The notes: generated by a model from the letters alone, not told the origin. 64,000 nt of DNA from Flavobacterium ardleyense (GCF_033547075.1 NZ_CP137891.1:2108001-2172000); one strand, 5' to 3'; shown: positions 16,167-25,651, counted from the first letter of the stretch. Program-made: numbers and translations.

Positions 16167-18485
16167 ATGAAGAGAATAATTACTACTTGTGCTTTGGCTT
16201 TTTTATCAGCTTATGGGCACGCTCAGATGAAAGATATTACCGTAACCTTACAACCTACCGCGAGCTATAATTGGTTTGATAAAAACACAGCTATTGACGA
16301 TGGATTAATGTACGGTGCTAGAGTAGGTTTTGGATTTGGCGAATCGATTGAACTTCGAGGCGTTTATGAAAGATCTGCCGATTTAAAAAATACTGTCAAT
16401 AATCTAGACATTTTTGACCAAGATTTTGTTAATAATTTTAACGCAAGATCGGTTGATATCGAGCGATTTGGGGGGGAATTCAAAGTTAATATTCCCACTC
16501 GCAGTACTTTTGTTCCATACCTTACTTTAGGGGCAGGGGTTCAAAATTTAAAAGTTGACGTTGCAGCAACCGATGCTTCGCAAAAAAGCGAATTAGAATC
16601 AGAGCAAATTTATTTAAATCTTGGGTTGGGAACTCAAATTAGATTAGGCGAAAGATTGTTTCTTAACCTAGAGGCAAAAAACACTGTATTTAATATGGAT
16701 CCTGCATCTATTCTATATCAAGAAGGACAAGATCAGAGTGGGATTGAAGGGTATTTAAATGACAACGACAATACTAGAATGTACAACTGGTCAGTATTGG
16801 CTGGTTTACAATTATATTTAGGAGGTCGTAGTCCAGAAGAAATGAGTGCCTTAGATAGAGCATATCGAAATAAATTTTCAGGTGGTTTAGGTAATTTCCG
16901 ATTAATTTTTGAACCTGCTGGAGCATTTATCAATTTTGATAACGATAGTAATCTTGCAGATACGTATCTATTAGGAGGAAAAGTTGGTTTTGATTTAAAT
17001 CAGTATGTTGGAATTAGAGGTTACTACTATCAAGCAACTAAGGACGAGCAAGTGTCATTTGACTTTGATGATCTTGCAATGTACGGTGGAGACTTTGTAG
17101 CCAAGCTCAACGTTTCGCGCGGACTTGTCCCTTATCTAACTGTTGGTGGTGGATACTTGAACGTGAATAAAAATAAGTATGTTGGAAAAGACGGATTAAC
17201 TGGTGCGTCATCTGGATATTTTGCTAAAGGTGGTCTAGGATTAAATGTGCCACTTGGAACAAATCTAGAAGTTTTTGGAGATGCAAGTATGTTATTTACA
17301 TCTGAAAGAGAAGATAGTGATTTACAAAATATCATTTCGCCAGATGAGTTAAGAAGCCATACTATGTACAGTGTTGGTCTACGTCTTCAATTAGGCAAAA
17401 AATCTGATAATACAGATGCAATTGTACAAAGAGAAATTGATCGAAAAGTCGCTGATAGAACTAAAATATATCAAAAACGTATTGATGAATTAGAGTCAGA
17501 ATTATCAGATGCTTACAAAAACAATGATACTGAAAAAGCGATTCAGATTATCGAAGAGAAGAAACAATTAGAGCGTCAGATGGACAATGACAAACGCGAG
17601 ATTGAAGTACAATCGAAAGTAGATTCTCCTTTATCTGTAGACAGGTTAAAAGATGCGGAACTTGAATCTAGAATTCAAATGACTCCAAAAGAACTGGAGG
17701 ATATGATCGAGAAAGTGATTCAAGGTGTAGATCAAGAATCTCGTGGACCAAGATCTACCGAAGATCGTATGGATCGTTTAGAAAGATTGTTATTGGAAGT
17801 GAACACTGGTACGTACAGAGAAAATCTATCTCCGGACCGTCAGCTAGACGCATCACAAAGAATTCTTGATAAGTTAAATGAGTTGGATAGAAAGATTGAA
17901 AGAAATACCGACAGAATGGATAACTTTGGAAATAATATTCAAAATCCAAACCAAGACAAAACTGTCATCATCAACCCATCACAAAGTCAACAACAACTTC
18001 CTATGGTGCAAGGAACTGAGACTAAAGTAATAACAGACCAAGACGGTAATACTATTGTGAAGTCGGAAACCGAAGATAAAGGTGTTGCAACAGGATTGGT
18101 TGTTAATGAAGGAATTTCAGTTTTTACTGGGGTAGCAATTGCAGATGACGCAGCTATGGTAATAGGGATTAGAGGTAATTATGCATTCTCAAATTCACCT
18201 TTTAAATTTATGCCAGATTTATACATCGCGCCAGGAAAAGACACTGGGTTTGGAATTAATGCCAATGTTGTTTTGCCATTTCAAGTGAATCAAGGTATAA
18301 TTGGTGAGCCATACGCAGGAATTGGAGTAGGGTACAATCAAGCCGCGGGCGAAAGTACATTTGCACCAAACTTAGTTTTGGGTACTACTTTTAATATTTT
18401 GGGAGGTAAATTATTTGCAGACTATACAGCGCATAATTTCTTTGATATTCACCAAATATCGGTTGGTTACAAATTTAAATTTTAA
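16167..18485 (+). CDS. Large outer-membrane protein with repeated beta-barrel domains and central coiled coil
   Basis: A 772-residue protein with signal peptide (about 1-20, YGHAQ). Residues about 25-220 and 240-415 are two similar barrel-like domains: both have a G..VGF..GE/NQYVGIRGYYxx start, an F....F.AKLNV-type strand, a VPYLTLGAG or VPYLTVGGGY segment and a terminal SVGLRLQLG-like strand. Residues about 420-600 are charged and helical (KRIDELESELSDAYKNNDTE, RMDRLERLLLEV), then a C-terminal beta domain (about 660-772) ends in VGYKFKF, as expected of an outer-membrane strand. It sits 4 bp before an OmpA-family gene, so the two likely form one envelope complex. Confidence 0.8.
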   Translation: MKRIITTCALAFLSAYGHAQMKDITVTLQPTASYNWFDKNTAIDDGLMYGARVGFGFGESIELRGVYERSADLKNTVNNLDIFDQDFVNNFNARSVDIERFGGEFKVNIPTRSTFVPYLTLGAGVQNLKVDVAATDASQKSELESEQIYLNLGLGTQIRLGERLFLNLEAKNTVFNMDPASILYQEGQDQSGIEGYLNDNDNTRMYNWSVLAGLQLYLGGRSPEEMSALDRAYRNKFSGGLGNFRLIFEPAGAFINFDNDSNLADTYLLGGKVGFDLNQYVGIRGYYYQATKDEQVSFDFDDLAMYGGDFVAKLNVSRGLVPYLTVGGGYLNVNKNKYVGKDGLTGASSGYFAKGGLGLNVPLGTNLEVFGDASMLFTSEREDSDLQNIISPDELRSHTMYSVGLRLQLGKKSDNTDAIVQREIDRKVADRTKIYQKRIDELESELSDAYKNNDTEKAIQIIEEKKQLERQMDNDKREIEVQSKVDSPLSVDRLKDAELESRIQMTPKELEDMIEKVIQGVDQESRGPRSTEDRMDRLERLLLEVNTGTYRENLSPDRQLDASQRILDKLNELDRKIERNTDRMDNFGNNIQNPNQDKTVIINPSQSQQQLPMVQGTETKVITDQDGNTIVKSETEDKGVATGLVVNEGISVFTGVAIADDAAMVIGIRGNYAFSNSPFKFMPDLYIAPGKDTGFGINANVVLPFQVNQGIIGEPYAGIGVGYNQAAGESTFAPNLVLGTTFNILGGKLFADYTAHNFFDIHQISVGYKFKF

Positions 18486-18489
18486 TAAG

Positions 18490-19488
18490 ATGTCAATGCA
18501 AAATACAACTATAAAAGTAAAGACAATATTACTTTCTGTATGCTTACTATCTTCAGCAGGTCTTTTCGCGCAAAGCGAAAAGACCTCTGAAAAAAGTAGT
18601 ATTGTAATGACAAAATCTGAACTGAACTCATTTTTGACGACAGTGGCAGAATCGAGACGTGCTCAACTTAGGGAGAGAGAAAATAGAAATGTAAAGCAGG
18701 ATTTGGCCGAATTAAGATTGCAATATGAACGTGATTCAAGATCTCAAGGGTATGGTAACAATGGAGTTTCAAATCAGCAAGTGTTACAGGAATTGAGGTA
18801 TCTTAATCAGCGAATTGATAATTTGGGCTACCGAAATGATAATAGTGGTTACAACAACCCGTCACGATCAAGAGATAACTCTACTATTATTATGCCGGGA
18901 GGATCAAATGCTACAAATCCAATGTATATGAACGATCGTGGAAGCTCGACGACTGTAATTCCTTCAAATAAAAAGAAGATTGACGAATATCAATTCAAGA
19001 TTGATTCGTTAAAGAGCAGTGAAGCTAACAGAAATAATTTTGTGCAGAATAATTCCTATCCAGATAGCTTAAGCAATCTTAAAGGAAGTTTGTCAGATAT
19101 TAGAAGGCAATTGGAGAATATGGAAGCTAAGTTAAAAGCTCCTAAGAATGTAAAACCGGAAAAAGAAAAGTCTTATTTTAAGCAGCAAGTTTATTTTGCA
19201 AACAATTCTGAAACGGTAAATTCTGAATATCTTCGATATGTCCAAGATTTAACGCAAATTTTAATCACATATCCTGAAGCCAAAGTGCTTCTAGAGGGGT
19301 GGGCGAGTCCAGTAGGAAAGGCTGATTATAATAAAAGACTTTCTATGCGAAGATCTGAGGCGGTTCAGAAAGCTTTCTTAAATAACGGAATTGATCAAAG
19401 TCGAATTTTGACATCCTTTAAAGGTGAGGATAAAAAATCATCAGATCAGCACGCGAGACGTGTAGACATGTCGATAATTGTACAGTAA
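18490..19488 (+). CDS. OmpA-family peptidoglycan-associated protein
   Basis: The ATG at 18490, 4 bp after the upstream stop, begins a 332-residue protein with a signal peptide ending LFAQ. The central region is Asn/Ser/Arg-rich and partly coiled coil. The last about 110 residues form an OmpA-like domain: VYFANNSETVNSEYL, VLLEGWASPVGKADYNKRLSMRRSEAV, and the closing ARRVDMSI. The peptidoglycan-binding Asp/Arg pair is conserved in context. It probably anchors the upstream barrel protein to the cell wall. An upstream start at 18415 lies inside the preceding gene and is rejected. Confidence 0.88.
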   Translation: MSMQNTTIKVKTILLSVCLLSSAGLFAQSEKTSEKSSIVMTKSELNSFLTTVAESRRAQLRERENRNVKQDLAELRLQYERDSRSQGYGNNGVSNQQVLQELRYLNQRIDNLGYRNDNSGYNNPSRSRDNSTIIMPGGSNATNPMYMNDRGSSTTVIPSNKKKIDEYQFKIDSLKSSEANRNNFVQNNSYPDSLSNLKGSLSDIRRQLENMEAKLKAPKNVKPEKEKSYFKQQVYFANNSETVNSEYLRYVQDLTQILITYPEAKVLLEGWASPVGKADYNKRLSMRRSEAVQKAFLNNGIDQSRILTSFKGEDKKSSDQHARRVDMSIIVQ

Positions 19489-19522
19489 TGTAGGATTTGA
19501 ATTCGAAAAACATCAAAAAATA

Positions 19523-19555
19523 ATCCCGTAAGTCGACTGATTTACGGGATTTTTG
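19523..19555 (+). terminator. Intrinsic terminator of the outer-membrane/OmpA operon
   Basis: ATCCCGTAA 19523-19531 pairs perfectly with TTACGGGAT 19542-19550 and is followed by TTTTT. It lies 35 bp after the OmpA stop. Confidence 0.88.
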
Positions 19556-19570
19556 TTTGCTTTCAAAAAT

Positions 19571-19596
19571 AAAGGCCGAACATTTGCTCGGCCTTT
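19571..19596 (-). terminator. Intrinsic terminator of the histone H1-like gene
   Basis: AAAGGCCGA 19571-19579 pairs with TCGGCCTTT 19588-19596. On the minus strand it comes just after the stop at 19618 and is followed by a T-rich tract. The two terminators back to back separate convergent genes. Confidence 0.82.
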
Positions 19597-19617
19597 AATT
19601 CAATAAATAATTTGAAA

Positions 19618-19794
19618 TTATTTTTTTGACTCTTCTATCGAAACTTTTCTAAATTCTTTCAATAATTTTTCAAGCTCTAAAGTTGATTTACGAGCTCTTG
19701 CACCAGCAGCTTTTACTCCCTTTTCTGTTAGTGAATCAGTTTCTGAAGTAAATGTTTGGAATTCAGCGTTGATTTTTTCGATAAGATCTTTCAT
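19618..19794 (-). CDS. Histone H1-like (Hc1-type) small basic protein
   Basis: The ATG at 19794 gives a 58-residue product (MKDLIEKINAEF...). It contains the GVKAAGARARKSTLELEKL segment seen in bacterial histone H1-like proteins of Bacteroidota. It is helical and Lys-rich, without a signal peptide, and is presumably nucleoid-associated. A longer reading from 19830 adds 12 hydrophobic residues and is less likely. It is a single gene with its own terminator. Confidence 0.82.
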   Translation of the reverse strand: MKDLIEKINAEFQTFTSETDSLTEKGVKAAGARARKSTLELEKLLKEFRKVSIEESKK

Positions 19795-20228
19795 AATTAA
19801 GTTTAAATGTGAAAAACAAAAATACAGCACCTATGGCATATTTCAAAGATTAAATGATGAAAATTTTCTGTTAGAAGCCCTAAATTGGCACATTTTTCAA
19901 AAAGCTATACCATTTTGCGCTTCATTTTAATTTTTGGGCCAGCTGCCTTTCATTCTTCTTAGCAACAATTGTGATGTTCTCAATACCTTAGATGGCAAGG
20001 CGTTTTTACTTTTAGTAATTTGGCAGCTGTGGATAAGTCGCTTTAATCAACTAGGTCGATTTGCTATGATGCATGAATCAAGAAAACCTTGCTTCAATGA
20101 GTTGCACGAGAATAGCATTCAGAAGTTTTTTGAAAGTCACTAGTTTCTAACTACAAATAGAAATGCTGTAAAATTTTAACTCATACCGAAAACTTTCGGC
20201 ACACTGCTTTCGCTATATTTACCAAACT
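19795..20228. other. Spacer before the polyketide operon, with one long inverted repeat
   Basis: An 8-bp inverted repeat (CAGCTGCC 19940-19947, GGCAGCTG 20022-20029) lies in this spacer after TTTTTGGGC. That prefix recalls the start of the dispersed repeat, but the rest does not match. A 69-codon frame at 19934-20143 is not considered a gene. The promoter of the operon must be close to 20200, but no clear consensus was seen. Confidence 0.45.
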
Positions 20229-21356
20229 ATGAAAGTTCCAATTCTCATTCTTGGCGGAGGTTTAGCTGGACTTACAGCAGCAATTCATTTGTCCAAATTA
20301 GGACATCAAATTACGATTATAGAAAAAAATCGCTACCCAAGACATAAGGTCTGCGGCGAATATATTTCCAATGAAGTTGTTGAATATTATAAATGGCTTG
20401 GACTCGATAATATTTTGGCGCAAAGCCATCCTATAAATACTTTTAGATTAGAAATAGATCAAAATAATCTATCGGAAGTTGAGTTGCCTCTAGGTGGATT
20501 TGGAATAAGTAGGTATTTGCTCGATAATTTACTATATCATCAAGCGATGTCTCAAAACTGTATATTTATACACGAATCCGTCACTGAGATTAGTTTTCAG
20601 GATGGTTTTTTTAAAATTCTTTTAAATTCAGGTCAGGAAATTGAAACTCCAATTGCAATTGGAAGTTTCGGAAAACGCTCCAATATTGATGTGACTTTAA
20701 AACGTGGTTTTATTCAGAAGAAATCACACTGGTTAGCGGTTAAATCACATTATGCTGGACAGTTTGACGATAGAGTAGTTGGTCTTTATCCTTTTCACGG
20801 TGGCTATTGTGGAGTTTCTAAAGTTGAAGATGACAAAATTAATATCTGCTATATAGTTCAAACAGAAGTATTCAAGAAGTTCAAAAATATTCCAGATTTT
20901 ACCGAGAATATCCTTTTTGAAAATCAGGGTTTAAAAAATATTTTAGCAAAATCAGAATCAATTTTCGAAAATCCGTTAACTATTAGTCAAATTTCATTCG
21001 ACGAAAAAAAAGCAGTCGAAAATCATATTTTGATGATAGGAGATGCAGCAGGACTAATTCATCCCCTTTGTGGCAATGGAATGGCAATGGCGATTCACAG
21101 CGCGAAAATTGCTTCTGAATTAATTGATGATGCTTTAAAAAAGGAAAATTTCTCGAGAAAAATATTAGAGGCGCAATATGAGAAAAAGTGGAATCAAACT
21201 TTTAAAAACCGACTTGCGATGGGCAGAATATTATCATCGTTATTATTAAATCCAATGTTAACAAAAATAAGTCTGAAAACCGTCGCAAAATCTCCTGCTT
21301 TATTTAGATTTATAATTAAGAAAACCCACGGTAAACTAATTCCTAAACCTAGCTAA
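20229..21356 (+). CDS. FAD-dependent oxidoreductase of the type III PKS operon
   Basis: A 375-residue flavoprotein with an N-terminal Rossmann motif (ILGGGLAGLTAAIHLSKLG, then E at the strand-2 end), the RHKVCGEYIS segment typical of geranylgeranyl-reductase/halogenase-type monooxygenases, and the FAD-binding MIGDAAGLIHPLCGNGMAMAI at about residues 277-297. It probably oxidises or hydroxylates the polyketide. It heads a seven-gene operon. Its stop overlaps the next start by 1 bp. Confidence 0.9.
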   Translation: MKVPILILGGGLAGLTAAIHLSKLGHQITIIEKNRYPRHKVCGEYISNEVVEYYKWLGLDNILAQSHPINTFRLEIDQNNLSEVELPLGGFGISRYLLDNLLYHQAMSQNCIFIHESVTEISFQDGFFKILLNSGQEIETPIAIGSFGKRSNIDVTLKRGFIQKKSHWLAVKSHYAGQFDDRVVGLYPFHGGYCGVSKVEDDKINICYIVQTEVFKKFKNIPDFTENILFENQGLKNILAKSESIFENPLTISQISFDEKKAVENHILMIGDAAGLIHPLCGNGMAMAIHSAKIASELIDDALKKENFSRKILEAQYEKKWNQTFKNRLAMGRILSSLLLNPMLTKISLKTVAKSPALFRFIIKKTHGKLIPKPS

Positions 21357-22066
21357 TGAGTATCAATACGAAATTCCGAACAGATGAGCCTGAGATCATG
21401 GACGACTTTTCGCTAGAAGGCGAGGAGCTAAGAGATGCTTTGGACAAAATCGCCAAAATTAATCAATTGCTCGGGGGAAATAAGTTAACTTTAGAAGGAC
21501 TGAAAGCAATTTTGCCGAAAGGCAGTAAAAAACCATTGACAATTGTCGATGTTGGCTGCGGAAATGGCGATATGTTGCGCACAATTGCTGACTTTGGAAA
21601 TCAAGATGGCTATAACTTTAAACTTATCGGAATTGATGCCAATGCTTTTACTGTCAAACATGCTGAGAAGCTATCTGCAAATTATCAAAATATAAGTTTC
21701 TTGTGCGAAGATATATTTACCATTCAACCATCAAAAATTGATTGTGATGTAATTGTTTGTACCTTAACCTTGCATCATTTCAAAGATGATGAAATAGTTG
21801 ACATTCTAAATGTCTTTAAAAAATCGGCAAAACTCGGAATTGTTATAAATGATTTACAAAGAAGTGCTGTGGCTTATCGATTGTTTCAATTATTATGTGT
21901 AATTTTTGGTCTCAATAGAATGTCGCGTGAAGATGGTCTTGTTTCGATTTTAAGAGGTTTCAAAAAAGAAGAATTAGTTGCTTTCTCAGAAAAATTAAAT
22001 TTTAAAAAATACAGCATCGATTGGAAGTGGGCGTTTCGCTACCAATGGATTATTCAAAATATATGA
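21356..22066 (+). CDS. SAM-dependent methyltransferase of the type III PKS operon
   Basis: A 236-residue class I methyltransferase with the SAM motif IVDVGCGNGDML at about residues 61-72, an acidic strand end (GIDANAF), and a TLTLHHFKDDEI post-motif. It sits between the oxidoreductase and the PKS with overlapping ends, and probably methylates the PKS product on O or C (inference). Confidence 0.9.
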   Translation: MSINTKFRTDEPEIMDDFSLEGEELRDALDKIAKINQLLGGNKLTLEGLKAILPKGSKKPLTIVDVGCGNGDMLRTIADFGNQDGYNFKLIGIDANAFTVKHAEKLSANYQNISFLCEDIFTIQPSKIDCDVIVCTLTLHHFKDDEIVDILNVFKKSAKLGIVINDLQRSAVAYRLFQLLCVIFGLNRMSREDGLVSILRGFKKEELVAFSEKLNFKKYSIDWKWAFRYQWIIQNI

Positions 22067-23115
22067 GTATAAAAATTATAAAAGTTGCCAAGCAATTGCC
22101 GAAATATTCCAGAACAACCGCCGAAATAATTCCGTTTCTAGACGTTTGGCTGGAAGGTCAAGACGATCGTTTTATTAGGAAAGTCAAAAAAATTTTTGAA
22201 GGTGCCGCCGTAGACAAACGCTATTCGATAATGGATCCTCTTGAAGTTTTTACTGCTACTTCTTTCGAAGAGAAAAATGACATTTACGCGCGAGAAGTCA
22301 CAATTCTTGGCGAGCAAGTTTTGAAGAAGGCCCTCGAAAAAGCCAATTGGAAAGGTGAGGATTTGGATTATATAATCACGGTGAGTTGCACCGGAATTAT
22401 GATTCCGTCATTGGATGCTTATCTAATTAATAAACTGAAACTAAGACAAGACATCATCCGACTTCCTGTCACTGAAATGGGTTGTGCTGCAGGAATTTCG
22501 GGAATTATTTATGCTCAGAATTTTCTAAAAGCAAATCCAAATAAGAAAGCTGCGGTTATTGCGGTCGAAAGTCCTTCGGCCACTTTTCAGTTGAACGACT
22601 TTTCGATGCCAAATATTGTAAGTGCGGCCATCTTCGGAGATGGCGCCGCTTGCGTTCTGCTATCCTCGGACGAAAACGATGAAGGTCCGACGATTTTGGA
22701 TCAGTCAATGTACCATTTTTACGATAATGAACACATGATGGGTTTCAAATTGACAAATTCAGGTTTGCAAATGATTTTGGATATTGAAGTGCCAAACACA
22801 ATTGCATCACATTTTCCAGATATAATTCATCCATTTTTAGCGAAGAATAATTTAAAGATAGAAGACATTGACCATTTGATATTTCATCCCGGTGGAAAGA
22901 AGATCGTGCAAACGGTCGAAGAATTATTTTCAGATTTAGGAAAGAATATCAATGCGACTAAAGAGGTTTTGAGACTTTATGGAAATATGTCTAGCGCTAC
23001 CGTTTTGTACGTTTTAGAACAGATTATGGACGAGAAACCTAAGAAAGGCGAAAAAGGAGTGATGCTTAGTTTTGGCCCTGGATTTTCGGCTCAACGCGTT
23101 TTATTAGAGTTTTAG
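22063..23115 (+). CDS. Type III polyketide synthase (chalcone/stilbene synthase family)
   Basis: I chose the ATG at 22063, which overlaps the upstream TGA (ATGA). The result is 350 residues, the usual family length. The catalytic triad is visible: C141 in VTEMGCAAGISG, H275 in LIFHPGGKK, and N308 in LYGNMSSATV. The C-terminal GFGPG-like loop is present as LSFGPGFSAQR. These enzymes condense malonyl-CoA units on an acyl starter and cyclise the product to pyrones, resorcinols or phloroglucinols. Because the operon has its own ACP, ketosynthase and dehydratase, the starter may be an acyl-ACP made locally. Confidence 0.95.
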   Translation: MSIKIIKVAKQLPKYSRTTAEIIPFLDVWLEGQDDRFIRKVKKIFEGAAVDKRYSIMDPLEVFTATSFEEKNDIYAREVTILGEQVLKKALEKANWKGEDLDYIITVSCTGIMIPSLDAYLINKLKLRQDIIRLPVTEMGCAAGISGIIYAQNFLKANPNKKAAVIAVESPSATFQLNDFSMPNIVSAAIFGDGAACVLLSSDENDEGPTILDQSMYHFYDNEHMMGFKLTNSGLQMILDIEVPNTIASHFPDIIHPFLAKNNLKIEDIDHLIFHPGGKKIVQTVEELFSDLGKNINATKEVLRLYGNMSSATVLYVLEQIMDEKPKKGEKGVMLSFGPGFSAQRVLLEF

Positions 23116-23117
23116 AA

Positions 23118-23549
23118 ATGACAAATCAAGAAATACTTTCAAAACTACCCTATTCAAAACCATTTTTGTTCGTTGACGAAATTATAGCAATTAACGAAAA
23201 TGGAGTAGAAGGCACGTATTTTTTCGACGAAAGTCTAGATTTTTACAAAGGACATTTTAAAGATAATCCCGTAACTCCAGGAGTAATTTTGACCGAGACA
23301 ATGGCGCAAATTGGCGTAGTTTGTTTGGGTATTTACCTATTGAAAGATTCATTTAATTCAAATAGCGTAATTGCTTTAACCTCAAGTGAAATAGAATATT
23401 TAAAACCAGTATATCCGAATCAAAAAGCAAGAGTAGTTTCTGAAAAAGTATATTTTAGATTTAATAAATTAAAGTGCAAAGTTTCGATGTTTAATCAAGC
23501 AAACGAAGAAGTTTGTCGCGGTACAATTGCTGGAATGATAATTTCATAA
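23118..23549 (+). CDS. FabZ-like 3-hydroxyacyl-ACP dehydratase
   Basis: A 143-residue hot-dog protein with the active-site segment GHFKDNPVTPGVILTETMAQ, where the His and the Glu are the usual catalytic pair of FabZ/FabA. It begins 2 bp after the PKS stop. In this operon it probably dehydrates an ACP-bound intermediate used as PKS starter, rather than serving primary fatty-acid synthesis. Confidence 0.9.
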   Translation: MTNQEILSKLPYSKPFLFVDEIIAINENGVEGTYFFDESLDFYKGHFKDNPVTPGVILTETMAQIGVVCLGIYLLKDSFNSNSVIALTSSEIEYLKPVYPNQKARVVSEKVYFRFNKLKCKVSMFNQANEEVCRGTIAGMIIS

Positions 23550-23550
23550 A

Positions 23551-24837
23551 ATGGAAAAAAGAAGAGTCGTTATCACGGGAATCGGAATTGTTGCTCCAAA
23601 TGGAGTTGGGAAAGTGGCGTTCCAAAAAGCACTTGAAAACGGAACTTCAGGAATCAAATTCGATCAGCAGTTAGCCGATCTGAAGTTTTCTTGTACGGTT
23701 TCGGGTAAACCTGATTTGGATGAAAATTATATCAAAGAATTTTTCACCGACTTAGAATTGCGGAATTTGAACGCATCTGGAATCTTGTACGGTGTAATTG
23801 CTGGAATGCAAGCTTGGAAAGATGCTGGTTTAGAAATAGCATCTGCCGAAACTCCAGATTATGACAGCGGAACAATCTTTGGATCTGGAACTTCTGGAAT
23901 TGAGAAATTTCGCGAAAGCATTTACAAAATTGACGATTTACAAACTCGAAGACTAGGTAGCACGGTGGTTGCGCAAACAATGCTTAGTGGCGTGAGTGCC
24001 TTTCTTGCGGGGAAATTAGGCTTTGGAAATCAAGTTACCACCAATTCTTCTGCGTGCACCACAGGTACCGAAAGTTTGTTGATGGCTTATGAAAGAGTTC
24101 AATCCGGAAAAGCACTTCGAATGCTAGCGGGAAGTACAAGTGATTCTGGACCGTATATTTGGGCGGGTTTTGATGCTATGAAAGTCTGTACTTTTAAGCA
24201 TAATGAAAATCCTGAAATGGCTTCACGACCAATGAGCGAAAGTGCTTCAGGATTTGTGCCTTCAAGCGGTGCAGGCGCGTTTGTGGTAGAAGATTTGAAA
24301 TCTGCCTTAGCAAGAAATGCAACTATTTATGCCGAAATTCTCGGTGGGAATATCAATTCTGGCGGTCAACGCGGTTCGGGTACTATGACGGCTCCGAATG
24401 CAGAGGCGGTGCAGAAATGTATCAAAGATGCCGTGAAAGATGCAGGAATTGATGCAAAAGATATCGACGTTATTAATGGGCACCTGACAGCAACTTCCAA
24501 AGATGCTTTCGAAATTGAAAATTGGTCAAAAGCGTTGAATCGAAGTGGAGACGATTTTCCCTATATCAATTCTTTAAAAGGGATGGTTGGACATTGTTTG
24601 TCAGGCGCAGCAAGTGTAGAACTGGTGGCTTCAATTTTAGAAATTCAGAATGACTTTATCTTTCCGTCAATCAATTGCGAGGATTTCAATCCTGAAATAT
24701 TAGAAATAATTAGTTTAAATAAAGTACCACAAAATACATTATATCAGCCTATTAATATTTTAGCAAAAGCTAGCTTTGGGTTTGGTGATGTAAATGGATG
24801 TGTAATTTTAAAAAAATATAAAAATGAATCAAATTGA
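23551..24837 (+). CDS. Beta-ketoacyl-ACP synthase (FabF-like)
   Basis: A 428-residue condensing enzyme with C169 in TTNSSACTTGTES, H311 in INGHLTATSKD and H348 in GMVGHCLSGAAS, giving the Cys-His-His triad of KAS II. The NGHLTAT motif departs from the usual NAHGTST, suggesting a specialised enzyme. It starts 1 bp after the dehydratase stop and overlaps the ACP gene by 14 bp. It likely extends the acyl chain on the local ACP. Confidence 0.93.
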   Translation: MEKRRVVITGIGIVAPNGVGKVAFQKALENGTSGIKFDQQLADLKFSCTVSGKPDLDENYIKEFFTDLELRNLNASGILYGVIAGMQAWKDAGLEIASAETPDYDSGTIFGSGTSGIEKFRESIYKIDDLQTRRLGSTVVAQTMLSGVSAFLAGKLGFGNQVTTNSSACTTGTESLLMAYERVQSGKALRMLAGSTSDSGPYIWAGFDAMKVCTFKHNENPEMASRPMSESASGFVPSSGAGAFVVEDLKSALARNATIYAEILGGNINSGGQRGSGTMTAPNAEAVQKCIKDAVKDAGIDAKDIDVINGHLTATSKDAFEIENWSKALNRSGDDFPYINSLKGMVGHCLSGAASVELVASILEIQNDFIFPSINCEDFNPEILEIISLNKVPQNTLYQPINILAKASFGFGDVNGCVILKKYKNESN

Positions 24838-25069
24838 TCAATTGAGAGAAATCATTAAACCATATGTTCCAAAACCGGAACGACTTGAAAACCTAAATCC
24901 GGAAACAGATTTCATCAAGGATTTGGAAATAAATTCGGCAAATCTTGTGGATATAATTCTCGATATCGAGGAGAAATTCGACATCAATATAGATAATGAA
25001 GGAATGGAAAAAATGCTAAACGTAAAAGCAGCACTTTCCATAATCGATCTAGAACTAGCCAAAAAATGA
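24824..25069 (+). CDS. Acyl carrier protein of the type III PKS operon
   Basis: An 81-residue ACP with S38 in LEINSANLVD as the phosphopantetheine site. The usual Asp-Ser-Leu is Asn-Ser-Ala here. The following acidic helix DIILDIEEKFDI is typical. The gene overlaps both neighbours. The dedicated phosphopantetheinyl transferase follows at once. Confidence 0.9.
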   Translation: MNQIDQLREIIKPYVPKPERLENLNPETDFIKDLEINSANLVDIILDIEEKFDINIDNEGMEKMLNVKAALSIIDLELAKK

Positions 25070-25563
25070 TCGGTAATGACATTGTCGATTTGCAATTAGC
25101 AAAAACGCAGAGCAATTGGCAAAGACTGAGATTTATAGAAAAAATCTTTACTATAAGCGAGCAAGATTTCATTCGACAATCTGAAAGCCCGGAATTGGAA
25201 ATTTGGAAATTGTGGACTATGAAAGAGGCAGCTTATAAAATCTTTAATCGCGAAACAGGAATTAGAGGTTTTTTTCCGTGGAAATTGGACTGTGAAATAA
25301 AAGATTTTCGGATCGGTAAATTCGTGGGAAAAGTTTCAATTGGCAACAAAATGTATTTCACTGAAACTATTCAGAACGAAAATTATGTCTATACTATTGC
25401 TACTAGTTCTATAGCTCATTTCGAGAAAATTATAGAAATAAATTTAGATGATAAAATCGTAAAAATTGATGGTTTGCCTTTTAGGACTATTAATAAAATG
25501 CCAGTGTCAATTACTCACCACGGGCGATTTGAGCGCAGAATAAGTTTAGTGGATGGTTGTTAG
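25066..25563 (+). CDS. 4'-phosphopantetheinyl transferase
   Basis: A 165-residue AcpS/Sfp-type enzyme with the metal-binding N-terminus MIGNDIVDL and the second motif LWTMKEAAYKIF at about residues 55-66. It overlaps the ACP stop by 4 bp and ends the operon. It probably activates the operon's ACP at S38. Confidence 0.9.
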   Translation: MIGNDIVDLQLAKTQSNWQRLRFIEKIFTISEQDFIRQSESPELEIWKLWTMKEAAYKIFNRETGIRGFFPWKLDCEIKDFRIGKFVGKVSIGNKMYFTETIQNENYVYTIATSSIAHFEKIIEINLDDKIVKIDGLPFRTINKMPVSITHHGRFERRISLVDGC

Positions 25564-25651
25564 CGATTATGAGATTAAAATCGAATTGCATGTTAACCTC
25601 AAATGCGCTGCGATAACATCACCTTATAAAATGGCAAGTTATTTTAGATAC

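Noticed and set aside
19934..20143. Possible small gene and possible further copy of the structured repeat
   Set aside because: The frame shows no family pattern. The DNA begins TTTTTGGGC and has a long inverted repeat, but lacks the conserved core and tail of the repeat family.
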